A DNA stretch of 64,000 nucleotides from Epinephelus fuscoguttatus (lineage: Eukaryota > Chordata > Actinopteri > Perciformes > Serranidae). The first letter of the stretch is position 1. Every line of letters starts with the position of its first letter. This document shows, piece after piece, positions 45,820-58,790 of the stretch. The notes beneath the pieces were generated by a model. It saw only the letters and a list, made by a program, of their open reading frames with translations. It did not search any database and was not told the DNA's origin. The position numbers were made by a program, and so were the translations under genes. The stretch is taken from positions 28,785,603 to 28,849,602 of the forward strand of contig NC_064770.1 in the NCBI RefSeq assembly GCF_011397635.1, written 5' to 3'.

Positions 45820-48800
45820 ATGGTGTCAGAGGAAGAGGTGGCAGGTATCCGCAGGTTTGTTTGTGGCCAACTCCGTGATGAGCCAGACCTCAGGTACTGT
45901 TGAAGCAACCAGGAGTTTGATCAAGTGCTGTTTTTACATTAGATAAGTTCACAGGTCTGTGCGCCTCGATTTTTTTATGTGTCGAGAGTTACTTGTTGCT
46001 AACTTTAGTCGGGCAGCTGACAGTCACACACATACAGTGGCATACCCCTGTCTAAACACTGATATTCAGTGGCCATTTAACTACTCAGACCAGCTGCATG
46101 TTGCGTATTTAACACCAATACTGCAGTTGTGCCGTTTCCAATAAGATAATTCAGCGCACACGTGACGCAGTTTATCAGTGTTAAGGTTTCTCATGGCAAC
46201 ACGACGCTGATTTGATATCAGTAGGCTAATATCAGTGATATTCATAACTTTGGCTGCGCTAGCTGCTAAATGTAACTTCAGGAAGCCGAGCTAGCTTTGT
46301 TAAAAGTTGTTGAAAGTAATAGTGTCGGTGGTAGAAGCAGATCCAATATCTCTGGTAGAACCCATTAAATTGAAGCGACACCTGCTGGTGGAAGGTGGTA
46401 TCTTTCAGTGGAACCAAGGTTAACAATTTGGGTAAGAGGTATTGTGCTGAAAGTCTATCTAATATTGTATATTGTTATACCACATATAATCTTCTACAGA
46501 GTGTCTGCATGCCCTTAAAAAAATCTGAAAATGTCTTAAATTTAATTTCATAAATATTAGCAGTGGTGTAGTGGAGGGAGTACACAGATATACAGGGTAT
46601 ACCCACTTCTTTTTCTAGTTGTTTACAGTATGCCCATCTATCAGCCATAAAGCAATTGGTATATATACGAGTATATACTCACTTCCCTCTTGGTAACCTA
46701 CCAAGCAACCTAGTGGTACACCCACCTCGTCAGCTACCACTACACCAGTGAATATTAGGCCATAAACATCATTGAATTTGTGAGGTCGTAATTGTCACAC
46801 ACTTTAAATCGTATTTCATTTATCCATCTTTTAATATCTTTTTGTCAAAATGGGATGAACACAATACTGCCATTTTACTCACGTGGTTGGCAAAATGTAG
46901 AAAAACATAACTCGCTCATAAAACCATATTCCTACATAAAACCCACCTCTGCATGGGACTGCACATAAACTACTTACCTTTGTACCTACTTGCAGTCTTC
47001 AAAGAAGAACAGGATGATTTGTCCAAAAATCAGTCTTAGATTCGGTTAAAAATGATCTTGAAATTAGTCTTAAAAAATATTAAATTTAAGTGTCTGATAC
47101 TTGTCGACACCCTGGTCTACCATTATGAAACTACATGACAGATATTTTCCTATAAATAAAATAGCAGTATAATAGTAGTTTGTATCCACTAGTGTGTTAC
47201 AAATACTCAATTTCCTGCACAAAACAATGTGTTGTTTCTCCATTGTTGCCATTTTTTGGCCAGATTCATAGAATACTTTTTGTTAATAAAATCCGTCATA
47301 CTATCCCTACAGCAATTGTAATATCCAACAAACTAAATTCCTTTTATTGTTACCTCTAAATTTTGCATTTGGCAATCTGTTTGATGTATATAGTCCTCAT
47401 CTGGTTAAAGTCATACATGTGGGTATGTTAATGTTTTTTTCAGATTTATTTATCAGTCTATTCAAAAACACAAAGGTTCCAGTTAATTATGTCTGTTACT
47501 GTATATGCCCTCCTCCCTCACACACCATGATGTCACCTTTCTAATGTCTTATTCCAGCACCCTGACCTTAGGCATTTTAAAAAAGCGGTACCTGGCACAT
47601 GTGCAAAGTCAATCACTAAGTCCAGAGGCCAAAAATATCATGAAACAGGTGGTTGCAGAGGAACTGATGAAAATGCAGGTATATGAATTCTTCTTTCAGA
47701 GCTTGTACATTTTTCTTCAAGTGTTTTAGAATTTTGCAGGGGTTGATTTTTAGGGCTGTAGCTATTAGTGTCATCATTTTTTTCTTACTAGGACAAGGAT
47801 GAAAGTGGAAGTGATTTGGAGACCACGAAGCCCCAGAAGAAAAGGAAGAGAGAAGAGGAAAATGACGAGGTGGTTAGTGGGAGAGAAGATGAAGATGAAT
47901 CCACAGCAAAGAAATCTTGTCGTCAGTCAAGCTCATCATCAGGTAGGTTATGATCATTTTTAAATCCATTTAGATACCTGTAGTTTAAATGATCTAGAGA
48001 ATGTTCCACTTTGCAGTTACTCAATGTAAAATGATCTGGACCATCACAGAGAAGCTTTGGCTTAATAGGTAGAGTGGGTTGTCCACTGGTGATAGGGTTG
48101 GCAGTTTGATACCCAGCTCCCCCAGTCCACACATCTAAGATTCCTTTGGCAAGACACTGAACTACAGATGGTTAGTCAGGAATTTGTATGATAGCTTTGC
48201 GAAAAAGTAAAGTGCTTTATCATAAGTGCCAAATAAAAATGCAGTCCATCAAGAACAGTCGCACTAGAGCTGCATGTAATGATTATTTTTACTATCGACT
48301 AATCTGCAGATCATTTACTCCATTCATTGTTTGGTCTGAAAAGGGCGTATCTGTCCTCTATGTTGTCATCAGAGCTCTTCTTTTGTCCGACCAACTGTCC
48401 AAAACAAACCAATGTTTAGTTTACAATGATATGAAACAGAGAAATGTAGAAAATCAAAACATTTTAGAAACCGGAACGAACAAATCTTTGGCATTTATGC
48501 TTTTGAAAGGAAAACATTGCATTAGTTATTAAAATGGTTGCCATTTAAATTTCTGGCAAACGACTAATCAATTAATCAGCTGATGCTTGTGACTCTAAGT
48601 AGGACACATGCATTCACAGGACTGGTATATAGCTGATCTCAGATCAGCTGTTGTACATAAAACCACTTTTTTTGTTGGCATGCCACCTTGAGGGGAGTTT
48701 CCATTTCAGATAGTCTCACACACTTAGTACCTACGTAAACCGTACCTTGACTGTGTTATGCTACAGTGATTTTTTTGTTGTTGTTGTTGCTCTGTTGTAA

Positions 48801-51791
48801 ACCATGAAACACTGTCTCTTCTTGTGTGGTTTATGACAGAGGCAGAGGACAAAGACGACTGCAAAACAGGAAGTGAGGAGAGTGAGGAGGAAGAGCAAAA
48901 CAAATCTGAATCTGAGGATGCAGAGCAAGAGGTGAAAAAATCACAGCCAAAGACAAATGGAAAAAGTAAACTGCAGATAAGCAGTGAAGACTCAGCAGAT
49001 GAGGAAATTAATAAATCAGAAGTGAAAGAGAAAGAGAGCGACTGTGAAGACAGCCCAGAGGAAAAGTTGATAAGGAAAGCAAATGCTACAAAGAATGGAA
49101 AGGCAAAAAGCAGCAAAACAAGTCGAGGAAAGAAAACACCACAGAGTGATGGAGAGAATGACACTGACTCGGATAGCAAGTCAGAAAAGAGCGACTTCAT
49201 CAACAACAGTGATTCCTCAGATGACAGTGGAAAAGGTGACCATGCAAACTTTATACTTGCATATTCCATACTTGAATGTTTATTCACGTTGCATGTTTTT
49301 TAATATGACTGGATATGACTCCTTGTTGTGTTAAACAGAAGAAAAGGTCTCAGTGGAAAAGAAGAATAATGACTCAGACTCAGATTCATCATCACTACCC
49401 TCACTGGAGGATGAACAGGAGAGTAAAAAAGAAAAACCACAAGATGATGAAAAGAAGAAAACCGTGAAAAAAGAGAAGGCCACCAGAGATCAAAAGGTGA
49501 GCACATGATTGATGTTATCAGAATCAAAGTGGAAATAGACAAGTTTTTTGCTTTAATTTATCATCTTGAAGTACGTATTGATTACACAGTGTAATGGCTG
49601 TAGAATAATGACACCATTGGCATTTAAACTGGTTCCCTATAAGCCTCACTTTCACTATGCAATTCTGTCTGACACCAGGTAAGATTTCCCAGGGAAATGA
49701 AGGCTCTATTTACAGTTCAAAGGAAGTGCATCAACCATTGTGCAAGCAAAAGAGGAAGAGCATAGCACTTTTGTTTTCCCCTGTAGCTATCAGTATGTAT
49801 CCCTAGTTACCAAAGAGTATCAATGTAAGTTTGTTGCAGTTACTGTCCTCAGCAGCGGAAATGGTAGATGGTGAAAGAACCAAAGTAACTTTGGAAACTG
49901 TGGTAGTTGCTAGGCTCTGAAGAAAACACACAGGGTTATCGTGGATCCTTTAAAAGCCTTAAAAAAGGCATTGAATTCATCAATCTAGAAATAAGGCCTT
50001 AATCTGTATTAAAATGTCTTAAATCAATGGGAATGGGAATGGACTTGAAGCCAAGTGTCCAACCCTGTATGACTCTCTATTGATCCCCTCAGTGCTTAGA
50101 GTTGAATCAAGAGACAAAGTGCAAGATTAGTGGTAGAAATGCAAAGATGGGGTTCTGAAAAGGGGTCATCACAACCTGTTTGTTCTCTGATTCATCCCAC
50201 AGGACGACAACAAAGCAGTCGTGAGGCTCAAGCGCTACATTTCTCTGTGTGGTCTGAGGCCGAAATACAAGAAGCTCCTCGATGGCTGTCACTCTGTTCG
50301 CTCCCAAGTGGCTGCTCTAAAGAAGAAGCTTGAAGATCTCGGTGTTGATGGTCAGTGGAAGTGCTGTCGCCTTTACATTTCCCTATTGTATGTAAGGTAT
50401 CTGGAACTAGGGGTGGGAATCTCAAGGCACCTCGCTTTACAATTCCACTTCACAGGGCTACGAAGCAATTATAAAACATTTATGGATGTATTTTGTTACA
50501 AGGAATGTAAGGAACGTACAACTTGGTCTTCCAAGTTGAATTTCCAATTATTGGCTTTTTTGCATTGAGACAATCTTTCAATAAAGAATTGTGACGCATT
50601 TTAAGAATTAATTCCCACTGCCACCCCAATCTTGAAAGCATTTGGGGCCTCCAGAAAACAAATTGTCGTGTACTGTAGTTTCACCAGAAGGCTAACTTCA
50701 CACACAACATACACAAAACATATCAAAATCTAAAGGTCATGCTTTCAAGACATTTACCAAGTACCTACATCTGTAGTGGGGTCTTGCTTTCCCCCTTTTG
50801 TAGTTTTGTGGAATAACTACACAGTGAGATAGTTTTGGTTTGTTGTGCTTATATAGATGAGCCAAAACCAGCTGTAACATTTCTCATTTGTAAACTGTGT
50901 AATAAGTTATTAACTTCATTATTGACATCATTTGATAAACTCGGGGAACCATGGATTAATGTGATGATGTGTGTATGTGTTTTTCAACACAGGTCAGCCA
51001 TCGGTTAAGAAATGCAAACAAGTCAGAATGATGAGAGAGCAAGCTAAGGAACTAGCTGAGCTTGATGTCAGCAACATCATTTCCACACAAGGTAATTATT
51101 TGTCTCTTTTTTTCTCCGAATACACCATGTTGTTGCACAGTAGCCCAGAACCATCGAATCAAACACTGGCTCTAGACAGGGCTATTCATGTTTTTGCATC
51201 AGCCACTGTAGTTTTCCTACACGCTTGGCACATGGGAGCAGTTGCAGTTTTAAAACCTCACCACTAGATGCCACTAAATCCTGCACAATTTACCTTTAAG
51301 GGTTTGTGTCATTCTACTGTACTTGGGTCAAATGAACAGTTTTAGAAATTGACTGATTTCTTAAATGGGAAACTGTCCACCATCTAATGCAATATCAAGC
51401 TTATTGCATACACCACATACTGTAAAATAGGTGTGATTTATAACCTGGTTGGATCCAGACGTGCACAGTTTACCTACAATGTTGTTGTTGTTGCAACAGT
51501 GTCTATAGTTTAGAGGTGATTTACTCACCACTATTGTTTATCATATTATAGCACATGAAAAATATTGATTAATGAGACCTGCTAATGTGGCTACTTCTCT
51601 AAGGTCGACCTAAACGCAGAGGAGCCTCAGCATGGCAGAAAGAACCTGACCCTCCGTCCTCCACGTACCTGCGTACACTGAACTCTGGTTCTGATAGTGA
51701 CGAGGAGAATGATACACACAAAGGGCGCAGAAGAACAACAGACTGGGCCAACCTGCAGGGGATCATCAGTGATGATGCAGACAGTGACTGA
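45820..51791 (+). CDS. hirip3: HIRIP3, HIRA-interacting histone chaperone (444 aa)
   Basis: Nuclear acidic histone-binding protein that partners HIRA and carries a C-terminal CHZ-type H2A-H2B binding motif. Exons: 45820-45893, 47558-47678, 47792-47942, 48840-49235, 49339-49496, 50203-50350, 50993-51091, 51604-51791 (1335 nt). The N-terminal part matches the family (STLTLGILKKRYLAHV ... AEELMKMQ). A long disordered Glu/Ser/Lys-rich middle (exons 3-5, about residues 66-300) has repeated acidic and casein-kinase-like SDSD/SEDE clusters. The conserved C-terminus has RLKRYISLCGLRPKYKKLL, ELAELDVSNIIS and TDWANLQGIISDDADSD. Only the ends align well with human HIRIP3; the middle is conserved in composition rather than sequence, as usual for this family. 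ETS-like and CRE-like sites lie within 70 bp upstream of the ATG, so this first exon is close to the transcription start. A poly(A) signal lies at 51985. Confidence 0.94.
45894..47557 (+). other. HIRIP3 intron 1
   Basis: 1.66 kb. No coding sequence recognised. It starts with a GC-richer patch including TTGCTAAC and GCTAGC words, then turns AT-rich. Confidence 0.6.
51107..51300. mobile_element. MITE fragment, TTAAAGGTCC family, in last HIRIP3 intron
   Basis: CAGTAGCCCAGAACCATCGA, AAACACTGGCTCTAGACAGG and CCACTAGATGCCACTAAATC followed by TTTACCTTTAAG match the right half of the family. The left terminus is missing. Confidence 0.7.
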
Positions 51792-51984
51792 CAGGGGCAC
51801 TTCCTCGTGCAAGTGTTCAGAGGCGATTTGGATATGGACATTCCTTTTTTTGTACAAGTTGGGTTTTGTCTAAACAAATTATTTTGATACTAAGTATTTC
51901 TTAACCCTTTTGCAAAAAATGAGAAAACTGATAGATGAGGTAAATGTTTCTTTAATATAAAATGTACATCTATGTTATATTTCA

Positions 51985-51990
51985 AATAAA
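51985..51990 (+). terminator. HIRIP3 poly(A) signal
   Basis: AATAAA about 195 bp after the HIRIP3 stop, in an AT-rich context. This is the expected cleavage region. Confidence 0.7.
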
Positions 51991-51994
51991 ATGA

Positions 51995-53915
51995 TTTTGC
52001 TCTTATGGAACAACTATTTTATTTTAATCGGGGCATTAAAACTTGTGCACTGAGCTATTGTTTTGTGAGCATAAGATAACTAACATGCACACAAGGTGTC
52101 CTTGCTATTGCAAGGACCAGACAGCATAGCTATAAACTAGGGCCTATAAAGGTGGGAGTGAAAGGCAGTTTTATCCAGAGGGTCTGATTTGAGCTAGAAC
52201 ACTTAAACTTGTAACCCAAATAGGAATTTCAGTTGTGTTGCCATTACATAAATGTATAATCATACTTTGTCACATTCTTTATTATGATGCCAATCTTCTA
52301 GTTTCTGTGATAGTAGAAGGTCCCCATTTTATTTGAGTTATTGGTTTCTGTGAACTGGGAGGGAATTTTCAGCAACACTGCTTCTGCAAATGTTTCTATC
52401 ATTCTTAGCGGCATTTACTTTGATAGCTGTTACCAAATATGGTGTTAACATTGTATTTAGGGATGGACTTTGTGAGAGTCTGTGACACTAGAAGATAAAT
52501 TATATAAAATATTGTCAAATGAGTGCAAAAAGGGGAGGCATGTCAAATACTTTTTTGAAGCACTAGGGGGGTTTGTTTTTTGGCTTTTAGGGAGGGGAAT
52601 ACAACTTTAAATGGATGTATTTGGTATTTATTTTACCACGGATTTTCAGAGAAACGGGTTTGGAAGGCATGCTTTCTTAAAAAAAAAGATTTTTAAAGAA
52701 AACAAATTATCGTTGGATTTTTAAAATTTGCGATGGTGCTTTAACACCTGGGCTCAGGGCTTCCGACAGAAAAAAACAACCAAATCAAAGTTTAAAGTAA
52801 TGATATTTCCTCAAAATTACTTTATTCTACAGGTTTTTTATGTTTACCCTGAAAATGCCTGCGTCACATTCCCGGAACTAATTTTAGTAAGCTCTCGGAT
52901 AGACGGAATGTTTCGTAGACGGACCGGTCCTACAGGGTAGTGGTCCGCACGCACTCCGTCAGGTCAATGAGATATTTCTTGTTAATTACTTAAACACCAG
53001 CACAATTGTTTTGGTCTGTGTCTGTGTCTGTGTGTTGCAGCATTATGTTACGTTGTTGCTAATGAATGTGTCATTACGTATTCTCAGTCAGACAATGTCT
53101 GGATACAAACTAACTGCATGCATGTGACCCTCAACCTGCTGCACACAGTCCGTCTGTCACAGATATCTCTAGACTAGATCGAAATAGCTTCAGCCAGAGG
53201 TTAATGATTTTTAAAAATGCATTCAGAATTTATATATATTTAATCTCTTAAGATAAAAAAAAAATCCTGACCGCTAAATGATACTAATGTGGGGCAAAAT
53301 GTAGAATATCGGTACACAAGGCTGTGTCTAAAACATCAATTCCAGTATGGTGTGCAATCGTGTGCTACTTTAATGTTTAAGCAAGTTAATGTCTAAACAG
53401 GAACAAATGCACCCAAAACCCTCTTAGATAGTAAAACTACATCCAAGGTGTATTTTGGGTCCAGAATGACTGAAAAAATGAAAATAGAAAACCAATCTAG
53501 TAATGCAAAAATATACATATGTAAAAAATAAATGAATGTATAGTCTGCAATCACTGAGCCAGGCTGCCAAACTTGTGTATATACTGTGTGCACAGATTGA
53601 GATATATTACTTTAAAGGGGAATTTAAACCATTTTCAAAGTCCATACATTTTATTCCTATGGCTTAAGACAGCTAAAAAATATCAGTAGAAATAAACAAC
53701 TCTCTTCTAAATCCAAAAGCTAGAATACTAAAACTCAAACCTGTGATAGACAGTGAATTGGAAAAGATGTTACAGAGGACACTGAGAGTACCCAGGGGAA
53801 TGTTCTGATATGGATACATTTTCATTTTCAGTATTTTACAACCCTTTCCCTGTGCCTTATAGTATATTTTATAATTTTAGATTAATTTTGACCCTACCCT
53901 ACACATTTCGTGCAG
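51995..53915. other. HIRIP3-ANTKMT spacer
   Basis: 1.9 kb with no conserved coding sequence. It must include the ANTKMT start. A GC-richer patch at about 52860-52975 (CCGGAACTAA, GACGGACCGGTCC, then CGTCAG|GTCAAT) is a candidate first exon, but weakly supported. Confidence 0.4.
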
Positions 53916-53917
53916 GA

Positions 53918-55919
53918 ATGGATGATGATGCACCAGATGAGGTCTTTGCCGAGCTCAAGACCAGGCCTCTCGGAGGATGGGGTATTGCACAGATCGCTGC
54001 TGGCACTGGGCTTGCTGTATACGCAATGTGGGTGGGAGTCCTCCAGCCAGGCTTCAGAAAAGTCCCTTTGAGGTTACAGGTCTGGAATAACTTTTGATGG
54101 AACTTGTCTTGCACCATTTGTACTGTACAATATTCTTTTTATCAGAACCTCTTTAAAATATCTTCCAGGTGCCGTATATCCCTGCCAGCAAAGCTCAAGT
54201 GGATAATGTAATGACATTGCTGAGAGGTCGAAAGGGAGGCCTTGTGGATTTGGGATCTGGTGATGGACGCATTGTAAGTACAAGCAAGATATGTAGGCTC
54301 CTTTTTCTAGAACTGGTGAGAAATAGGTTTTGATTGTGGTCATTTTTAACTCTTAAGGTCTTGGAAGCCCATCGACAGGGCTTCACTCCCGCTGTCGGCT
54401 ATGAGCTCAACCCCTGGCTTGTTCACCTGTCTCGCTTTCATGCCTGGAGAGCAGGCCATCATGAGAAGGTGTCGTATCGGCGAGAAGATCTCTGGAAGGT
54501 TTGACATTTATCACTTGTACTGTGGCATTAGTAACACTTCTGTTTAAATTTGAATAGAAATGTTGTCACTCCAAGAAGGAAAAAATAGCCAAAATGAAAC
54601 AGTTCGACTCCCTCCCTCTAAATTGCTGAAAACAGAATTTGTTATTAGCGCATGTGAACCTACTAACATCTTTATGAATTATACACGTATGTTTTTCATA
54701 GTTGTCTAGGTAACCTTGTGGTTTACTTTATTTTTGCCATTTTGAATACAAAAAAAACATATTTTTTTTACATGTGTTATGCAAAGCTGAAATGTTAATA
54801 AAGTGTCCCTTTTCCCCACCTGCCTTGTTTCTCAGGTCAACTTGACAGAATGCAAGAATGTCACAGTGTTTTTGGCTCCTAGCGTGGTGAGTAATATAAT
54901 GAACACAGGCTTATAAACCATGAAGTAAAGACCATCTCATTGTGGTGTACAGATAAGCAAATAATTAAATATTAACTTTTAAAAAGAATGAAGGTGAGCC
55001 CATTTCCTACCTGCTGACATAACAGAAACCCTTGTCTCTGTCATGAAACAGGAAGCCCTTTTATTGTTTTAATAACATTTGAGTCACATCACACTGATTG
55101 AGCATGATTCGAAGAAGATACTTTACTATATAAAGGTTCTTCCTCTCAGTGAATTTTTACAAATGGAAAAGCAACCTCACTAATAACTTGTTTGTCATAC
55201 TGTTTCAGGAAGTCGTTGCAACTTGTTAAAAAAAATCTGTGTACCTTTACCATACTACATTTTTTAGAGCATATTCTAAAAAAAAATTGAAAAGGTAGTA
55301 CATCCCAAATTTCCAAATCAAGTAAGGACAAAATACTCAAATTACGCTTCTTTATTTTACTCACATTACAATGGAAGTACAGTTACGCATTTCTGCAGCA
55401 TCTCTGTTGAAAAGAGATGCTTTTCACATTTGTGATGACTGGATTTTGTGTTTCACACTCCTGTAAGAATCCCATTTTTGAAGCGCAACCTCCTTTTAAT
55501 AATATATACATTTTTCTGGATTCTACATAAATCCTAGTAAGAACTATGTGGTTATGTGGCACATGGTTAAAGTTGCAGTTGAATTCAGATTCATCATCAT
55601 GGGTACATTTCAGTAAATTTCCATCAAAATATAATAATATATAATAACAACATAATATAATAATATAATCTTGTGTCACCAGCTTTCATTATTGCAGCAG
55701 AAGTTGCAGACTGAGCTTCCTGATGACGCCTTAGTGGTAGCCGGTCGTTTTCCCTTACCTGACTGGACACCCTGCAGGATTGAGGGACATGGTGTGGACA
55801 GAGCCTGGGCGTATCACATGCAAGCACAAAGACAGAACACCTTCAAGAAAAATGACGACCTCATAGTCACAAATAGCGACCCCAGTAGTGGACTGAACAA
55901 GGACAAAGGATCTACTTGA
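53918..55919 (+). CDS. antkmt: ANTKMT (FAM173A), adenine nucleotide translocase lysine methyltransferase (231 aa)
   Basis: Mitochondrial seven-beta-strand SAM-dependent methyltransferase that in mammals trimethylates a lysine of ADP/ATP carriers. Exons: 53918-54079 (exon from 53916), 54169-54273, 54358-54498, 54836-54886, 55683-55919 (696 nt); all internal junctions are phase 0. A short acidic N-terminus is followed by a hydrophobic segment, about residues 20-42 ([20 protein letters not shown]), then the family pre-motif [21 protein letters not shown] motif I is VDLGSGDGR (80-88), followed by GYELNPWLV (103-111). Other family blocks are [19 protein letters not shown] and RFPLPDWTP ... DRAWAYHM. 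The overall pattern and the [14 protein letters not shown] block match ANTKMT better than the paralog ATPSCKMT (FAM173B). The last ~30 residues are variable. A good acceptor immediately before the ATG implies an upstream non-coding exon. Confidence 0.92.
54887..55682 (+). other. ANTKMT last intron
   Basis: 0.8 kb, AT-rich, ending in a run of TATAATAA words just before the acceptor of the last exon. No coding sequence or named element. Confidence 0.7.
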
Positions 55920-56740
55920 AGCTTTTCATTAGATAAAAATACCCATTACTGGAATATTGAGGACATTTAACCTGACTGTCTGTCTTTACATTTTGACTAC
56001 ATCTACAAACAGATGTTTGTGGCAAACTTGCTCCTTAGCAGAGTACAGCAATCAGGGAATGTACATTTTTGCACAAACTCTTCTCAACTATCTTCATGGA
56101 TGGACTCTGTCTTTGTTATAAGCAAAGTTTGAACCAGAAATTCCTGAACAAGGGTTTCTGTTACCTTTGAGGAAAAACCACACCTTTGCCTCCAGAATGC
56201 TGAAGATTTTTTCCGGATTACTGCCTCTGGGAAGCAGTCTTATAAATGTGTTTTTAAGTTATTTTATCATCTACATTGTTTTCTGTTGTGTTAATTTTAT
56301 GCCACAGAACTTAAGATTATTTAATGTTTTACGTGATCTATTAGAAATAATTATTATTAAGTATTTGTCGTATAGGTTGTATGTAATTAGACAACTTCAG
56401 AGCAAAGTTTGCATTCCACTGTGCGGCTTGTTTTTTAAAGGTACAATTAAGTAAAAATTTTAATGCTTTTTGTGTGAAGGTGAAAGGTCCTCACTGCTGT
56501 GAGGATGCCTTCGTGACAGCAAGTGTGGAATGTGACTTCATGATCTGGATGTTAAAGGTGGCTCGTGTTTTTTAACCCAATTTCACAAACAGATTGTAAC
56601 ACTGGTATAAACCCCATGGGGTCCACAGTGTATAAGGGGAACAGTGTCAACAGTTTCACTGTGTGTAGTCCATCCCTTAAAGGTGTACATAGTATGTATA
56701 CATGTGGGTTTGCAATTAAAGTGTTTTAATTTATGTATGG
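55920..56740 (+). other. ANTKMT 3' UTR
   Basis: Non-coding after the TGA at 55917. A plausible ATTAAA signal occurs at 56715-56720. No other feature recognised. Confidence 0.5.
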
Positions 56741-56944
56741 ACTATGAATGGACCTTTCTCATGCACCATGTGCTGGAGACTTAATTTGTCACGCTACCTC
56801 GGATGATGTGTTTGTTTGTGGGTGAAATTCCACTGTCATTGATTTACAGTGACAAGAGCATGTCATTGTTGCAGGCATACACATATTGTCAAACAATATG
56901 CTGCATTAACTGCACCCAGTGAACAGCAACCAGGATTTCAATGT

Positions 56945-57270
56945 TTAAGATAAGAGATAAGATAAGCTAAAAGTTAAGTGATCCCACACCAGGGAAATTC
57001 ACATGTTACAGCAGCTCAAATAGCACACATAGAAAAGCAAGTTGAATGACAATAGAATACTTATAGAATAAAGATAAAATACAAAAACATATATCAGAAT
57101 TAGAAAATATAAAGTACTAAATTTAGAAACAACTATACACTCAATACTATTTAGACTATATACACCTTTCACTAATGCACATATGGAAACGGGTATGTAT
57201 GTATGTATGAATATATGTATGGGTATATATTGACAGCTGTACAGTATAATTGCACATTGGATGTAATACA
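56945..57270 (-). repeat. LINE 3'-tail-like repeat with GATAA satellite
   Basis: On the minus strand it reads ...GTGAATTTCCCTGGTGTGGG ATCACTT... then (CTTATC)n at 56946-56970. This is the AATTTCCC..GTGTGGGAT end widely found at fish LINE 3' termini. Only the untranslated tail is present. Confidence 0.55.
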
Positions 57271-58090
57271 CAAATGATGTGTAGCATTAAAATTTAAAAC
57301 AAGGTAAGAACAATTTAAATAGTGTTGGGGAATAAATAAATATTGCGGAATTCACAGTGTAGATATACTGTATTGCACAAGGTAAGGAAACTGAATAAGT
57401 AATGTGACATAACAGTGCTGCATTAAGTTAATTATAGTTGAAAACAGGGTGATATTCAGTCTGAATGTCTAAGACCACTTTTGAACCAGCTAAAATTGAG
57501 TTACAGCATCAACATGTTCAAATTTCAAACTTGTTTGATTATTTTTATAATTTGTTAAGTTGTGGGTTAAAGGAGAGACAATACTGATTAAGGATAAGAT
57601 TAAGAAATTCAATATTAAATGAGCATTTTGCATGTGCCTGTAGAGCTTAGACTATACAACATGTAATGAATTTTTGAGCAAGCAGATTTTCTTTCATGTA
57701 TAACTCAATGCTGCTTACTTTTTAAATGCATTTTTGCACAGTGACAATTTGCACAATGACACAATGTTATTCAAAAACTCTCTTTAGCATTTGTCAAGAA
57801 AAATGCTGTTGTTCTTATAGATACAACCGGAGACAGTCCTTTTATTATTGTGACCGACTTGACACAAGCTGATTGGTTTGGTTGATTTTTGCAGCAAAAG
57901 AGGAAGTTGCGAAGTAAACCCTGTAACCAGCAAGCTAGCTGTATTCTTGAGCCGCCCTAAACATTGAGAAGGGGAATAACAGGAACCAGCGCGCATAGTA
58001 TTATATATTTAGTGTTGTTATAAATGTGTCAGATGTACAACTTAAGTGTGCATATTCACACGCTTTGAAATTATAAACGGTTAAGGCAAG
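57271..58090. other. ANTKMT-XPO6 spacer
   Basis: 0.8 kb with no coding sequence or named repeat recognised. Confidence 0.6.
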
Positions 58091-58790
58091 TTGTCGTGAC
58101 CAACAGCCAGAAGCATGTCTAGGTTTGACAGCTAGCTAACGAAAATTATGCCTTCATCCTTCTAGAAAAGCTAACGAGTTAGCCATCCGCTGCAGCGTTA
58201 GCAGCTGGGTAACTTAGCTTCGGACCGCTACACATTGAAAGCTAATTAACGTTGCACATTTCTCCGGTGCCGGAGCCAGTGTTAGATGTTCCAAAAAACA
58301 ATATTGCTATATTTAGATTAACGGTAAACGGAAATAACGTTTAACGAAAATGCAGCTAACTGAGATAACGTTAGAGATGAGTTAGCTGATTCAATCTTAA
58401 ACCCATATGCTTGGTAAGCAAAAACGCGTTTTATTCGAGCAAGGCTAACTCAGCTCAGTGTTTAACGTTGTTATTGTGAGCAGGTCAACGACGCCAACCT
58501 TTGCTAGCTAGATTTGTGTGGAGTATCGACCTAAGCAGGCGAGCAGACCATGATGAGCCCCCTTTGCGGTTACGTTAGCCAGCAACACCTTAGCTAACGT
58601 TAGCTACAGAATTGGCTAGCCAGCGAGCTAATGTTGGCTTATTGCTGTAATTAATCCGACAACAAATAAACTGAAGAAAGAAACCGAGACAGCTAAACAT
58701 GGTAAGTATAATTTGACGCATATTAATCACCTAACATAAGTTATTCACCTTGTCTTCCTGGCTTATTTGCTAACGGCTAACGTGGGTGTA
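58091..58790 (+). promoter_or_regulatory. XPO6 promoter/first-exon region, GCTAAC/GTTAGC-rich
   Basis: Twelve GCTAAC or GTTAGC words lie between 58135 and 58781, centred on exon 1, whose ATG is at 58698. They include the palindromic TTAGCTAACGTTAGCTA at 58590-58606. No TATA box is evident. Such words are typical of fish housekeeping gene starts; function unknown. Confidence 0.6.

Noticed and set aside
48724-49287. 187-codon minus-strand frame rich in Ser/Leu/Phe
   Set aside because: Antisense shadow of the Glu/Ser/Lys-rich HIRIP3 exon 4.
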